Source: Barthelona sp. PCE (lineage: Eukaryota > Metamonada: BaSk clade). From it: a stretch of DNA of 64,000 bases. How positions within the stretch are numbered: position 1 is the stretch's first letter; each line of letters opens with the position of its first letter. Shown here piece by piece: positions 1 to 9,065 of the stretch. Under the pieces are notes generated by a model, which did not search any database, was not told the DNA's origin, and was given only the letters and a program-made list of their open reading frames with translations. The stretch spans positions 124,001-188,000 of the forward strand of contig JAUFOR010000004.1 of the NCBI GenBank assembly GCA_040285745.1, given 5' to 3'. The position numbers and the translations under genes are program-made.

Positions 1-558
1 CCTCCCAAATCTGCACGGCGTAGGAGACTATCAACTCCAATAACACCGGTATTATCACGTAAAGCAGTAATTTCTCGAAATTTGCGAAAAATTGAAGAAA
101 AGCAGATGGATACTCTTATCCCAAGAACACCATCAGTGTGCATTGAATGTGAAAGTCTTAGGGAAGAGCTCAATATCCTTAAAAAAAGGCAGTTGAAGCA
201 ATCCCTTCAATTAAAGGAAAAAGAGGAGGACAATCAGGATCTCCGACTAGATTTACACAATTTACAAGAACAATTTGGTGAATTAGAAAACAAACTGATA
301 AACTTGTGTGATTATATTAAAAGGCAACAAGATCTCAATAACACACATAATTTAACGTCAGACAAGCACTTTTTCTTTCGTATTGAGGAGCTAACCAATA
401 TGATAAATGATAAAGATGAGCATATCTCATCATTGCAACAGGATTTGGATCATCAAGAATCCAAAATTGCATTGTTGACCAATCAACTTAATTCCTTTCG
501 TCAAATGCATGCAACAATTGGATTTCAGGACTTTTCAAAAAATGATGTTTATACATAA
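1..558 (+). CDS. C-terminal part of a coiled-coil protein (5' end outside window)
   Basis: The frame is open from base 1 to the TAA at 556-558, so the true start lies upstream and 185 codons are visible. The first 30 or so residues are basic and rich in Ser, Pro and Arg. The rest is strongly charged and heptad-like, with Leu, Glu, Lys and Gln at coiled-coil spacing and repeated phrases such as LREELNILKKRQLKQSL and LQEQFGELENKL. No catalytic motif is visible. This looks like the tail of a structural, cytoskeletal or centrosomal coiled-coil protein, but coiled-coil composition alone does not identify a family. The next gene on the same strand begins 53 bp later across a T-rich spacer. Confidence 0.75.
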   Translation, partial: PPKSARRRRLSTPITPVLSRKAVISRNLRKIEEKQMDTLIPRTPSVCIECESLREELNILKKRQLKQSLQLKEKEEDNQDLRLDLHNLQEQFGELENKLINLCDYIKRQQDLNNTHNLTSDKHFFFRIEELTNMINDKDEHISSLQQDLDHQESKIALLTNQLNSFRQMHATIGFQDFSKNDVYT

Positions 559-611
559 AATAGTTCTTAGCTTGTAAATAGAATCAATTCTTTTTTTTCT
601 TCCTTTTCTTC

Positions 612-2591
612 ATGCCTCGACCCAAAATTTATGAAAATGGGCTGACAATTTCTGCATATCCAGAGGGCTTCATTAAATTTTACACTAAAGATGTGATGCA
701 CCCCAATGACAAACTTATAATTTATAAAAGTGACTTTGAGAATGTATCTATTACACATCCGTCATCGTACGTAATGGCTACTGATGTGTCCCGATTCAAT
801 GAGAGTATTCTACAGACCGTTGTTTTTGAATCAGGTTTTTACAGTAATTTTTTCAAGAATGATCTTTCTCAGATCTCTGTTGTCGTTTATTCGGCACTAA
901 ATGATATCAGCAGTAAGATTACACTTGCTTTTAATTTAGAACTTGGTGAGGGATATAAGTTTAGAAGTCTGGTTCTTCTTTCACGGGATTTAGTCGTATA
1001 CCAATATTCAAACTTGGTGGAAGACGGCGTGGCATTTCAAAGGATATCAAGTGGTGAAGTTCATAAGGTTCCTGGATTAAAGATAGTTGAGTACTTTTGT
1101 ATGAAGTCACTTTTTTTTTATGATAGAAATCATGTAATACACGGTTATAATCACAGTAATAACTTGTTTGAAATGGGTGCTGAGCGGTGCATTGACGAGT
1201 TACCGTTCTCTTTCAGACGACATTCCATAGTTCCTGTGGTAAATTCTGATTGCGTCGCATTTGTTCAGAATAATATTGATGGTATTAAGTATCTGAGCTT
1301 CGTGCGGGGATCTGAGGTAATTAATGTGCTGGATGCATTTGACTTGGCTGAAATTAAGTTGAAAAGCGCATTCACGAGCATTGTTGTTGTACAGTTTTCA
1401 GTTGATACTCAGGTGTGTAAGTTGTGTTTCATCTCAAATACATGTGCAATTTTATGGTCTCTTGATGAGGAAGAATCAACGGTGAGTATAGATCTGCCAA
1501 TATGCAGCAATCTCTTGCATTGTGATGAAAAAGTTAATGTGATGCATGGTGTGCATGGTTACAAATTCACACAATTTTGGGGTATTTACAATAAGCAGTC
1601 GATTCACTTTAATTTCTATGACAAAAGCCATATACTTTTAAGTATTGATAGTTTAAATAAGATAAACCAGCGATGGGGGCCGTACATTGTCGAGTATAGG
1701 TTGTCAAACGGTATGTATGCAGTATTTTTTTTAAAAAATGCCTCTGTTCTTCTATTAAATATACATAATTACAGTGAAATTGATGTTATTGATGAGCATA
1801 TAGTCATAAAAGGTATAAGTAGTGTTAATGGTGAATGGGTGCAAATCATCTATACCGTTTATCGTGACGGAACGGTTCAACATAAATTAGCAGGAAGTGT
1901 ACCGGCATCTCAGTTCATATACAAAAGAGTCAACTTGGCACATAGAGTCTTATACAATTTAACATTCTGTGAAGAAATAACTAAACATCTTCCTCGATTC
2001 TCATGCCTTGTGACGAAAGATATGGGTGTTTTCGTCTTTTCAAGAACGTTAATGAAGTACGTTGAGAGGGACATAAACGTTGGTGTGATGTGCAGAATAA
2101 TTGAGTTTGATGGGTTTGAAATTTTTGGGGTTAAGATGGCTCCGTTTACATATGATGCTCATTATCAGTTATTTATTGTTGAAAGAGTTGAAAACAATTG
2201 CATGAGGAATGCTATTTTGGTGTTTGATATGAAAGATATGAAGTTTTGGTTTATATATGATGATGAAGTTCTGAAAGGAAAGACAGAATGGTTGTCAAGT
2301 ACTGTATTTAGATCAAATAATGTACTTTTTTCTGTGGATTTTGGAATAGGTTCAGGTAGAAGGATTAAAGAGCTCGAATCTTCAAGAATTAATTGCAAGG
2401 TTGTTAAAGATAACTTTTTTGGATTTACATATGTTGATGATAGAATATTTCGCATACGAGTCGAGAAATTCGACCCTCAGGCATCTGAAATAGTGGAGAT
2501 TAAGAGAGAAGAAATATTTTTGTCTGACTTCTTATCAACTGCTCAAATTTATCATTTGAACGATTATTGTGATGTATCTGTGCATAAATAG
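612..2591 (+). CDS. Hypothetical protein, 659 aa, beta-rich
   Basis: The ATG at 612 follows a pyrimidine-rich leader, and the frame runs uninterrupted to TAG. I do not recognise the family. The protein lacks a signal peptide, membrane segments and long coiled coils. Its many short alternating hydrophobic stretches separated by loops (for example SIVVVQFSVDTQVCKLCFIS and MYAVFFLKNASVLLLNIH) would suit a beta-propeller or other all-beta fold, but no WD or Kelch signature is visible. Codon use is AT-rich, like most genes in the block and unlike the acetyl-CoA synthetase gene that follows. It is real on grounds of length and coherent composition; function is unknown. Confidence 0.8.
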   Translation: MPRPKIYENGLTISAYPEGFIKFYTKDVMHPNDKLIIYKSDFENVSITHPSSYVMATDVSRFNESILQTVVFESGFYSNFFKNDLSQISVVVYSALNDISSKITLAFNLELGEGYKFRSLVLLSRDLVVYQYSNLVEDGVAFQRISSGEVHKVPGLKIVEYFCMKSLFFYDRNHVIHGYNHSNNLFEMGAERCIDELPFSFRRHSIVPVVNSDCVAFVQNNIDGIKYLSFVRGSEVINVLDAFDLAEIKLKSAFTSIVVVQFSVDTQVCKLCFISNTCAILWSLDEEESTVSIDLPICSNLLHCDEKVNVMHGVHGYKFTQFWGIYNKQSIHFNFYDKSHILLSIDSLNKINQRWGPYIVEYRLSNGMYAVFFLKNASVLLLNIHNYSEIDVIDEHIVIKGISSVNGEWVQIIYTVYRDGTVQHKLAGSVPASQFIYKRVNLAHRVLYNLTFCEEITKHLPRFSCLVTKDMGVFVFSRTLMKYVERDINVGVMCRIIEFDGFEIFGVKMAPFTYDAHYQLFIVERVENNCMRNAILVFDMKDMKFWFIYDDEVLKGKTEWLSSTVFRSNNVLFSVDFGIGSGRRIKELESSRINCKVVKDNFFGFTYVDDRIFRIRVEKFDPQASEIVEIKREEIFLSDFLSTAQIYHLNDYCDVSVHK

Positions 2592-2914
2592 TGTGGTTAC
2601 CATGCTTTTTTTTTCGATTTTTATAAACAGAATTGTTGAGCTCAAACCACGTTTTTAAATTTTTCTTTAGTGCATTAATTTTACTAACTTATGCATTGTT
2701 TTGGATGCTTTAGTACATATAAGAGTGTATTTTAGGTAACACATCGTCAATAAATTAAAGGAACAGATTATTTTTTTGTTTTATTTAGCATTTAAGCATA
2801 AACGGTATATTTGAAATGTGTTACCGGTTTTCTACGAGATAGGATGAAGTCAATAACGTCGTATGTTCTGAAATATGGTTTTACGTACATTTTTGGTTTT
2901 ATCACTTAATTCAC
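2592..2914. other. Intergenic spacer upstream of acetyl-CoA synthetase
   Basis: This 323-bp AT-rich stretch holds several T tracts and no convincing ORF, tRNA or repeat. It must contain the 3' end of the preceding transcript and the promoter of a gene that appears highly expressed. The motif TCACTTAATTCAC lies directly before the ATG and resembles a TCA-type initiator, but I could not find the same motif upstream of most other genes here. Confidence 0.5.
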
Positions 2915-5059
2915 ATGACACTCGAAAAAGATATTGATACCTTCCTGAAGGCTACTGGTTACATCATTGTTGGTGCCTCTACTCGTCCCAACTCTGCTGG
3001 TAAGGTTCTTGCTGATCGTTTTCTTGCTTCTTTCCCTGGTAACACTTATCTCGTCAATCCCAGAGGTGGTGAGCTGAACGGTGAGCCCCTGTACAAATCT
3101 ATTGATGAGATCCCTGCTGAAGCCGAGGCTCAAGCTGCTGTTCTTGTTGTTGCTGCCAAGTACACTCTTGACAGTGTCAAGGCTTTGATTGCCCGTGGTG
3201 TCACCCACTTCATTGTTATCAGTGGTGGTTTCGCCGAGGCAGGTCCTGAGGGTGTTGAGTACCAAAACCAACTTGTCGAACTCGTTGAGGAGCACGGTAT
3301 TACCATCATCGGTCCCAACACCGTTGGTGTCTACAGCCCCAAGTATGGTGTCGATACCGTCTTCCTTCCTGAGGATAAGCTCGATCGTCCCCCGGATGGC
3401 AAGGTTGCTTTCTTCAGCCAGTCAGGTGCTCTTGTCGCTTGTTTGATGAACCACCCCACCATCCAGGCCACTGGTGTTTCTAAGATTCTGTCTCTTGGTA
3501 ACTCATGTGATGTCTCCGAGGTTAACGCACTTCAGTACCTTGAGGAAGATGATGATACCGAAGTTATCCTTGCTTATCTCGAAGGTTTCCACCACGGTCC
3601 TGAGTTCTTCAAGCAGTTGCGCCACCTCACCAAGGTCAAGCCTTTCGTCTGTATCAAGTCCAACCGTACTGCTGCAGGTGCCCAAGCTTCCGCCTCACAC
3701 TCTGCTTCTGTTGCTGCCAACGATGCTGTCTGTGACTACCTCCTCAAGGTCTCTGGTGCTGTGCGTTGTGATTCATGGACTGAGCTCTTTGATACCACCG
3801 ATGCCATGCTTTACCAACCCATTCCTAAGGGTAAGAACATTGCTATCGTCACCAACGGTGGTGGTATCGGTGTTTGCTGCACTGATCAACTTGATCTTTC
3901 TGGCCTCAACCTCGCCAAGCTCGACATTACTGCACAAGAGTACATTGATTACAAGAAGACAATCCCTCACCACTATATCTGTCCCGAGCAGGGCCCCGTC
4001 GATCTGACTGGTTCATGTAACGTCGATGATTACGTTGGCGCTCTCGACATGGTCCTCAAGAACCCTGGTGTTGATGGTGTTATTTTGATCTGTCTGACAT
4101 GTGTTCCCAATATTGACCCCCACGAGTTCGTTGAGAAGATCTCCACCCAATTCAAGGGTAACGAGAAGCCTATCGTTACCGTGTGTCTCGGTGGTAAGAC
4201 TGATCACATTGTTTTCGAGGGTCTCTCCAAGGAGGGTATGCCCGTTTACGAAAGCGAAGAGCGTTCTGTCAAGGCCATGATGCGTATGTGTCAATACGGT
4301 GAGTACCTCCAACTCGAGGAGAAGCTCGCCAAGGAAGGAGAGACTGAGATCGTCCTTCCCCCCAAGAACGATGCCATTCAGGCTATTCTTGACAACGCCA
4401 AGGAAGAGGGCCGTACTTCTCTCCTTGAGCCTGAGGCCGCTGAGGTCTTCCGCCAAATGGGTATCCCTACCGCCCCCTCCAAATTTGTTCAGACCGCTGA
4501 CGAGGCCGTCTCTGCTTGGAAGGAGCTTGGTGGTGAAGGTACCAAGGTTGTTATGAAGCTTGTCTCACCCCAGGTCATCCACAAGACAGATGAAGGCGCC
4601 GTCTTTGTCGGTCTCAAGACAGAGGAGGAGATCCGTGAAACCGCTGAGCACCTCATCAACAAGTTCAAGGACCGCGATTTCCGTGGTTTACTTGTTAACT
4701 CTTTCGTTCCCCAGGGTATGGAGATGCTCGTCGGTGCAGTCTTCCCTCTTGAGCCTTTTGGCAACCAGGTCCTCGTATCCGTTGGTGGTACCTTCGTTGA
4801 GGTCCTACCTGATAATGGTCGTTTCGCAATGGCTCCTTGCACTCGTGCTGATGCCCGTCGTATGATTGATGAGCTCCCCTACCAACAGATTCTTAATGGT
4901 TACCGTGGTGCCCCTGCTGCTGATCGCGATGGTCTCAGCGACATCATCACTAAGGTTTCCTTCCTTGCCGAGTACCCTGAGATTAAGGAGGTTGATATCA
5001 ACCCTATTATCTTCTATGAAGGTGGTTACTGTGCTGTTGATGCCCGTATCATTCTGTAA
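2915..5059 (+). CDS. Acetate-CoA ligase (ADP-forming), fused alpha-beta subunits
   Basis: The 714-aa product converts acetyl-CoA, ADP and phosphate to acetate, CoA and ATP, the terminal energy-yielding step in several anaerobic protists. Domain order is typical of fused ACD enzymes: a CoA-binding Rossmann domain (about 10-140, with IIVGAS and IIGPN), a succinyl-CoA-ligase-like domain (about 160-300, with FFSQSGAL), a second ligase domain (about 305-460) and a C-terminal ATP-grasp domain (about 480-714, with VVMKLVSPQVIHKTDEGAV and the terminal VDINPI). His262 in ASASHS sits where the family has its phosphohistidine. The codons are strongly biased to C- and G-ending forms (AAG, ATC, CTC, GGT), unlike the AT-rich neighbours, which suggests high expression; lateral origin of this family in protists is also known. 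The short PK-like gene follows on the same strand. Confidence 0.93.
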   Translation: MTLEKDIDTFLKATGYIIVGASTRPNSAGKVLADRFLASFPGNTYLVNPRGGELNGEPLYKSIDEIPAEAEAQAAVLVVAAKYTLDSVKALIARGVTHFIVISGGFAEAGPEGVEYQNQLVELVEEHGITIIGPNTVGVYSPKYGVDTVFLPEDKLDRPPDGKVAFFSQSGALVACLMNHPTIQATGVSKILSLGNSCDVSEVNALQYLEEDDDTEVILAYLEGFHHGPEFFKQLRHLTKVKPFVCIKSNRTAAGAQASASHSASVAANDAVCDYLLKVSGAVRCDSWTELFDTTDAMLYQPIPKGKNIAIVTNGGGIGVCCTDQLDLSGLNLAKLDITAQEYIDYKKTIPHHYICPEQGPVDLTGSCNVDDYVGALDMVLKNPGVDGVILICLTCVPNIDPHEFVEKISTQFKGNEKPIVTVCLGGKTDHIVFEGLSKEGMPVYESEERSVKAMMRMCQYGEYLQLEEKLAKEGETEIVLPPKNDAIQAILDNAKEEGRTSLLEPEAAEVFRQMGIPTAPSKFVQTADEAVSAWKELGGEGTKVVMKLVSPQVIHKTDEGAVFVGLKTEEEIRETAEHLINKFKDRDFRGLLVNSFVPQGMEMLVGAVFPLEPFGNQVLVSVGGTFVEVLPDNGRFAMAPCTRADARRMIDELPYQQILNGYRGAPAADRDGLSDIITKVSFLAEYPEIKEVDINPIIFYEGGYCAVDARIIL

Positions 5060-5068
5060 GTCAATGAT

Positions 5069-5074
5069 AGTAAA
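5069..5074 (+). promoter_or_regulatory. Candidate polyadenylation hexamer AGTAAA after acetyl-CoA synthetase
   Basis: AGTAAA lies 10 bp after the stop codon. AGTRAA is the poly(A) signal described for Giardia. The same hexamer recurs near or over the stops of several other genes here, which raises its credibility above chance in AT-rich DNA. Confidence 0.4.
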
Positions 5075-5128
5075 CTTAGTTTGTTTTTCACATTTTTTTG
5101 TTTGTTAAAACTTTTTTCTTTTATATCA

Positions 5129-6085
5129 ATGAGAGAACTTATCGTTACAGTCAAGGACTTTGAGCAACTTGCTTCATATCAGCAGTTCCATACACAATGC
5201 TCCTTCAGAATTAACTCATCGCATATTTCACATGCTCAATTGGATTCTTTTCTCTCCAACTATAACAGCACCGAAACCTTAAAGGACTCTCCGGTTTATA
5301 TTGATCTTCAGGGGGCAAAAATGCGTTTAGGTTTTAACCAGGCTGAAATCGACATCGCAGAGGGTGAAGTAGTTGCAATTACAACTGTGGACGAGGTTAC
5401 CACAGACAAAGTGATCATCATTGATGAACGTGCAGTGTCTTTCTTGAAACAAGGCACAGTTTTATCAATACATGATGGTAGAATGATTGTTGAGGTTGTG
5501 GGCCAGAACAGTGTTAGGGTTCTCAAGGGAGGCCGTGTCGAGCGCCGCAAGGGCATTAACTTCCAACCACATCCCAATGTTCCTATTGCATTGAGTCAAC
5601 GTGATATTGAATTTATTGGTATTTGTAAGCAATATCTTGCCTCTAACGATAATATCCGTCTCGCCCTATCATTTTCTACAGACAAAATTCAGCTTGATGA
5701 GATTAAGGAGCTCATTGACTGTCATATTTGCGTAAAGATTGAGAAGGATCTTTCTATGGAGAAATATACTGAACTTCTTAATAATTCAGATTCCGCTTGG
5801 ATCTGCAGAGGAGACCTTGGTGCTCAAATGGGTCTCAAAGATATGCCAAAATTCATCTATGATGTTGCTTTTGAGACTGCTCGTTCAGGCAAATATCATT
5901 TTGTGATGGCTGGTGAGGTTCTTGATGGGTGCTCATTTGTGGGGCACCCTAGCCGTACTGAGATATGTCACCTTTATAACCTCAAGATGAACGGTTTTAA
6001 TGGTATGGTTTTAAGTAATGAAACGGTTTATGCACCCAAACCTATGGAAACAATTAGAGCCTCAATTGAACATTTTATTGAATAA
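5129..6085 (+). CDS. Short pyruvate-kinase-like protein lacking the C-terminal domain
   Basis: The first ATG of this frame is at 5129, giving 318 aa, well below the roughly 470-530 aa of usual pyruvate kinases. Visible PK signatures in order are FRINSSH (26-32; Arg, Asn, Ser and His as in RxNxSH), DLQGAKMRLG (59-68), a B-domain-like stretch, KGINFQ (141-146), VKIEK (202-206; catalytic Lys203 and metal ligand Glu205), RGDLGAQMG (227-235; Asp229), PSRTEI (274-279) and LSNET (295-299). The conserved Thr of the canonical ATQMLESM segment is replaced: here the segment reads AGEVLDGC. The regulatory C-terminal domain is missing. It would turn PEP and ADP into pyruvate and ATP if active, but it could be a divergent paralogue with altered chemistry. 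It sits 70 bp after acetyl-CoA synthetase and overlaps CFAP91 tail to tail by 11 bp. Confidence 0.8.
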   Translation: MRELIVTVKDFEQLASYQQFHTQCSFRINSSHISHAQLDSFLSNYNSTETLKDSPVYIDLQGAKMRLGFNQAEIDIAEGEVVAITTVDEVTTDKVIIIDERAVSFLKQGTVLSIHDGRMIVEVVGQNSVRVLKGGRVERRKGINFQPHPNVPIALSQRDIEFIGICKQYLASNDNIRLALSFSTDKIQLDEIKELIDCHICVKIEKDLSMEKYTELLNNSDSAWICRGDLGAQMGLKDMPKFIYDVAFETARSGKYHFVMAGEVLDGCSFVGHPSRTEICHLYNLKMNGFNGMVLSNETVYAPKPMETIRASIEHFIE

Positions 6086-7925
6086 ATTCATCCTTCGTCT
6101 TTGAATGATCCGCTAATCCACGTTCGATTTCTTCCAACGTTCTGTTCGTTAACGGTTCAGGTTCCTTACCTTCAATGTTCTTCTTTAGTTGGGAATATAC
6201 AGATACAGTGATAGCCCTCTGGTTTCGGGTGATGTGCTTCTTGATCTTGAACTTATCCAGTTCAGGGTAGAGCATGGACTCCAGCAAGTTCTTTGATGTG
6301 ACTTCAGGTTCGACGTAACGTTCTGTAAGAAGTGCGTTCACCAGACGGTTTACCTTAACATGTGCGGAACGACGATGTACATCCAGCTCACGCTCCTTCA
6401 TTGCCTTGAACTCCGCCTGATCTAGGAATGCCTTGACTCTACGCTCAGTCTCCACCTCCTCCAGCTTGTGACGTTCTGCCTCGGCTTCTGCGATGAGATT
6501 CATGAATTCGCGCTGATGGTTGTGTCTGATAAGCTCCTTTGTTAGGAAGTCGAGTGCTTTACCTACAACCTCACCAGTAACTTCATCAACAGCCATGTTT
6601 TGCAACTTCTCCTTAATCTCCTGCAACTTACGCTTCTGTGTCTCGTCCTGGATATGCTTTTCTACCGAAGAGATCTTCTGCAATGTTCCAAGTTCTTTCA
6701 TGAGTGATGAACGGGAGACCAGTTCATCAATGAGCGCATCCTGGACCATGCGGCCACGCGCCAGGCTTTGTAATCGATAGACAGCGTCGGTGACACCCTT
6801 GTTGGTCATATCAGCCAGAGCATCTACGATGGGGGTCTGAGGGCGCTCCAATAGTGAAATGGCAGCTTCGGGGATACGCAGCAATTTAGCACGGCGAGTG
6901 CGCTCATCTAGGGCCGCTTCAGCCTCATCAACAGCCTTATCATTGGCAGAGATGACAGAAACACGGCGTAGAGATGATAAGTACTTCTTTTCTTCACGTT
7001 TGATGTTTGGAAGCTGTGGCTTGGTTACAACAATCTCCTCTCTCAACAAGTCGTCAATCTCATTCAGGCGGTCTATCGTCATTAGGCTATCGACGTTGAT
7101 AGCGCTTGACTGCTGACTGAAACCATCACGCAGCTTCGGGGCGTATAACTTTGAAGAGTAGTCGGCGTAGTCTTGTACAATATCGCCTCTGCTATTCTCG
7201 CCCTGTTGTAATGTGCGAAGCTTCTTGTCGGTAACTTGCTTGTTCGCAACGAGTCTGCGCAATGTCTGAACTCTCCTTCTGTGCAACCTCTCTATCGTTC
7301 CTTCATCTTTTGTTGTACGCATTGTACGGATGTGCTGGAGGTGGCGTGTTTGCATCTCCTTTCGGCGCACATCCTCACCCTTCAGTGCGTCGATGATTTC
7401 TTCCAATTTTTTGTCTTGGATAGATTTGAGCTCAGCTTCGCGATTCTCCCATTGACGCATGTCCTCCTCTCCCAATAAGCGAACTCGTAGGTCGAAGTTC
7501 TCCTTCGTGTCGGCCTTGGGCAACGCCTCCTCAAAATTCTTCCGTTCACGATCAGCTAGGATACTCTCAATCTCAGGTAACCCTGCTGGAAGACCGTTAC
7601 CCCATGTAAGACGTGTGAGAGACAGGATCTCAGGTTCGGTCTCGCCATCGCGAATTACATAATCGGGATCAAAAGGATCAGTTTGAGTTTCTGAATCACG
7701 GTATAATGTTTGAACACCTACATCCCTTGTTGGGTGAAGGATCTCCTCCTCATGCTTGCTCGGCTCAAGCGGTTTTGTTCCGTCTTGAGCTGGTTCAAGC
7801 AAAATACCACGAGAAACTGGAACTAAATAGGGTAGTTGCGGCCTTCTATGAAACATATACCTGTGTTGCCCGTGGACGTCTACCGTCCTCTGATACTGAC
7901 GTGTTACTGTAACAGTTTGTGACAT
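6075..7925 (-). CDS. CFAP91: CFAP91/MAATS1 homologue (radial-spoke-base axonemal protein)
   Basis: The 616-aa product (start chosen at 7925) carries the CFAP91 hallmark: QTLYRDSETQTDPFDPDYV followed by LTRLTWGNGLPAGLPEIE, matching the conserved QTDYRDSEAQTDPYSPEYV and TWGRGLPAG segments of the animal and algal proteins. The remainder is long, charged and helical, as expected. CFAP91 (FAP91 in Chlamydomonas, part of the calmodulin- and spoke-associated complex) helps dock radial spokes on the axoneme, so the organism has a motile flagellum. An in-frame ATG at 7994 would add 23 residues rich in Phe and Leu (ending FFHFFLNC) that look like translated leader. The 3' end overlaps the PK-like gene on the opposite strand. 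GC-richer codons suggest good expression. Confidence 0.9.
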   Translation of the reverse strand: MSQTVTVTRQYQRTVDVHGQHRYMFHRRPQLPYLVPVSRGILLEPAQDGTKPLEPSKHEEEILHPTRDVGVQTLYRDSETQTDPFDPDYVIRDGETEPEILSLTRLTWGNGLPAGLPEIESILADRERKNFEEALPKADTKENFDLRVRLLGEEDMRQWENREAELKSIQDKKLEEIIDALKGEDVRRKEMQTRHLQHIRTMRTTKDEGTIERLHRRRVQTLRRLVANKQVTDKKLRTLQQGENSRGDIVQDYADYSSKLYAPKLRDGFSQQSSAINVDSLMTIDRLNEIDDLLREEIVVTKPQLPNIKREEKKYLSSLRRVSVISANDKAVDEAEAALDERTRRAKLLRIPEAAISLLERPQTPIVDALADMTNKGVTDAVYRLQSLARGRMVQDALIDELVSRSSLMKELGTLQKISSVEKHIQDETQKRKLQEIKEKLQNMAVDEVTGEVVGKALDFLTKELIRHNHQREFMNLIAEAEAERHKLEEVETERRVKAFLDQAEFKAMKERELDVHRRSAHVKVNRLVNALLTERYVEPEVTSKNLLESMLYPELDKFKIKKHITRNQRAITVSVYSQLKKNIEGKEPEPLTNRTLEEIERGLADHSKTKDEFIQ

Positions 7926-8078
7926 ACAGTTTAAGAAAAAGTGAAAGAAGGTTAAAACAGCAAAATTTGCATTTTTACAAGGGTTAGGGGACATTTACTT
8001 CCAAATAAGGGGTGATAGTCATGTAAATATGTAAAAGTCGGCAAAAAGTGGCGTTTTTTTGTTTTTCTTTGTATTTTG

Positions 8079-9065
8079 ATGAGTCAGAGAGAGAAGGGCA
8101 TAAAGATCTGTCTCGTAGGCCCTCGGAGTGGTAAAACAGCATTCATACATTCCATCTTAGCACATTATTGCCATGAAAGATTTGTTGATGTAGATTTAGA
8201 CAATTACAAGCCAACAAGGGGTTATAAACTTTATTGTTTTGACAAATGGGCCACATCAAAGCAGTCGTACTTTATTAGATTCTTTGATATTGGGAGTTCT
8301 CAAATTTCTTCCCCATATATTCAGGGAGTATTTTCTTCCGTAGATATAATTCTTCTGTTCTTTGACGTCAAGTACGATAATTGCGATGAGGAGATGCATC
8401 AATGGCGACAAGTGCTAAGCAGGCATGTTTCACGACAGACTCCAATATTTCTATTATCAACACAATCGACTCTGGGAAACCGGGAAGACGTTGAACACGC
8501 TTTGATTGCGAACGAAATGAAGGATTTAGAGTTTGTGGAATTCTTTGAGCTACCGGATGTAATGAATATTCTGCGTGCAGAACTCGAGGGGTCAGCTGGC
8601 CGCAATGTTTGTGTGGAAACACTACGGCACATCATGCGCCTGTACCATCTGAGCGAAGGCAGGCGACCGAGAAAGAAAAAAAATTTCCTGAAGAGACAGC
8701 GTTCCTTTGTCATGGCGGATGAACAGATTGTTGCCCCTATGCTTGATACTGATGCAGACGAAACACTCGAAGCCATGCGGGACGCGGTCTTTTCAAAGTG
8801 CACCGTTGATGACAGCATCGAAATTTCAAAAATTTTAGATACAATGACCAACGATGAAACGGAAGAGTGGTGGATTCGGAGGCAGATGAAGCGTCTCGAG
8901 CACACCCTATCATTGTGCGAGAGCCTCAGCACAAGTGTGACCCAACAGGATGTTTCTGTTGAGCCAGCAAACGTACCGAGAGAATCAACAGAGTTTGACG
9001 AAGTGGGATCATTCTCTCTTGGCACTGCTCGTATGTCATTGAGCAATCTCAGCGTTGTGAGTTAG
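8079..9065 (+). CDS. IFT22/RABL5-like P-loop protein with C-terminal extension
   Basis: The 328-aa product starts with an Arf/Rab-like fold: KICLVGPRSGKTAF (P-loop region, residues 9-22), YKPTRGYKLYCF matching the switch I region YSPTQGVRILEF of IFT22, RFFDIGSSQ in place of the DxxG element, then hydrophobic strands DIILLFFDV and TPIFLLSTQ. As in IFT22 there is no NKxD guanine-specificity motif. IFT22 is a small GTPase-like subunit of the IFT-B train in flagella, which fits the neighbouring CFAP91. The P-loop is one residue shorter than the usual GxxxxGK[ST], so nucleotide binding is doubtful. Residues about 200-328 are a low-complexity, Glu- and Ser-rich tail not present in typical IFT22. 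Another divergent Ras-superfamily protein is the main alternative. The first ATG in frame was used. Confidence 0.55.
   Translation: MSQREKGIKICLVGPRSGKTAFIHSILAHYCHERFVDVDLDNYKPTRGYKLYCFDKWATSKQSYFIRFFDIGSSQISSPYIQGVFSSVDIILLFFDVKYDNCDEEMHQWRQVLSRHVSRQTPIFLLSTQSTLGNREDVEHALIANEMKDLEFVEFFELPDVMNILRAELEGSAGRNVCVETLRHIMRLYHLSEGRRPRKKKNFLKRQRSFVMADEQIVAPMLDTDADETLEAMRDAVFSKCTVDDSIEISKILDTMTNDETEEWWIRRQMKRLEHTLSLCESLSTSVTQQDVSVEPANVPRESTEFDEVGSFSLGTARMSLSNLSVVS

Noticed and set aside
2899-2914. TCA-type initiator motif as a general promoter element
   Set aside because: A match precedes acetyl-CoA synthetase and a weaker one the acid phosphatase, but most other starts lack it, so no shared element can be claimed from this window.
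3130-4865. Long open frames on both strands inside the acetyl-CoA synthetase gene
   Set aside because: They are by-products of its GC-rich codon use, which leaves few stops in other frames. Their translations are Ser/Leu/Val-rich low-complexity sequence without motifs.
5081-5128. Upstream extension of the PK-like protein (FFTFFCLLKLFSF...)
   Set aside because: The extension has no ATG (it begins TTG), consists of T-rich leader sequence and matches nothing in pyruvate kinases. The ATG at 5129 is used.
7926-7994. CFAP91 start at the upstream ATG 7994
   Set aside because: It would add 23 residues with a Phe/Leu-rich stretch not expected in this axonemal protein; the second ATG followed by polar residues is more likely, though not proven.
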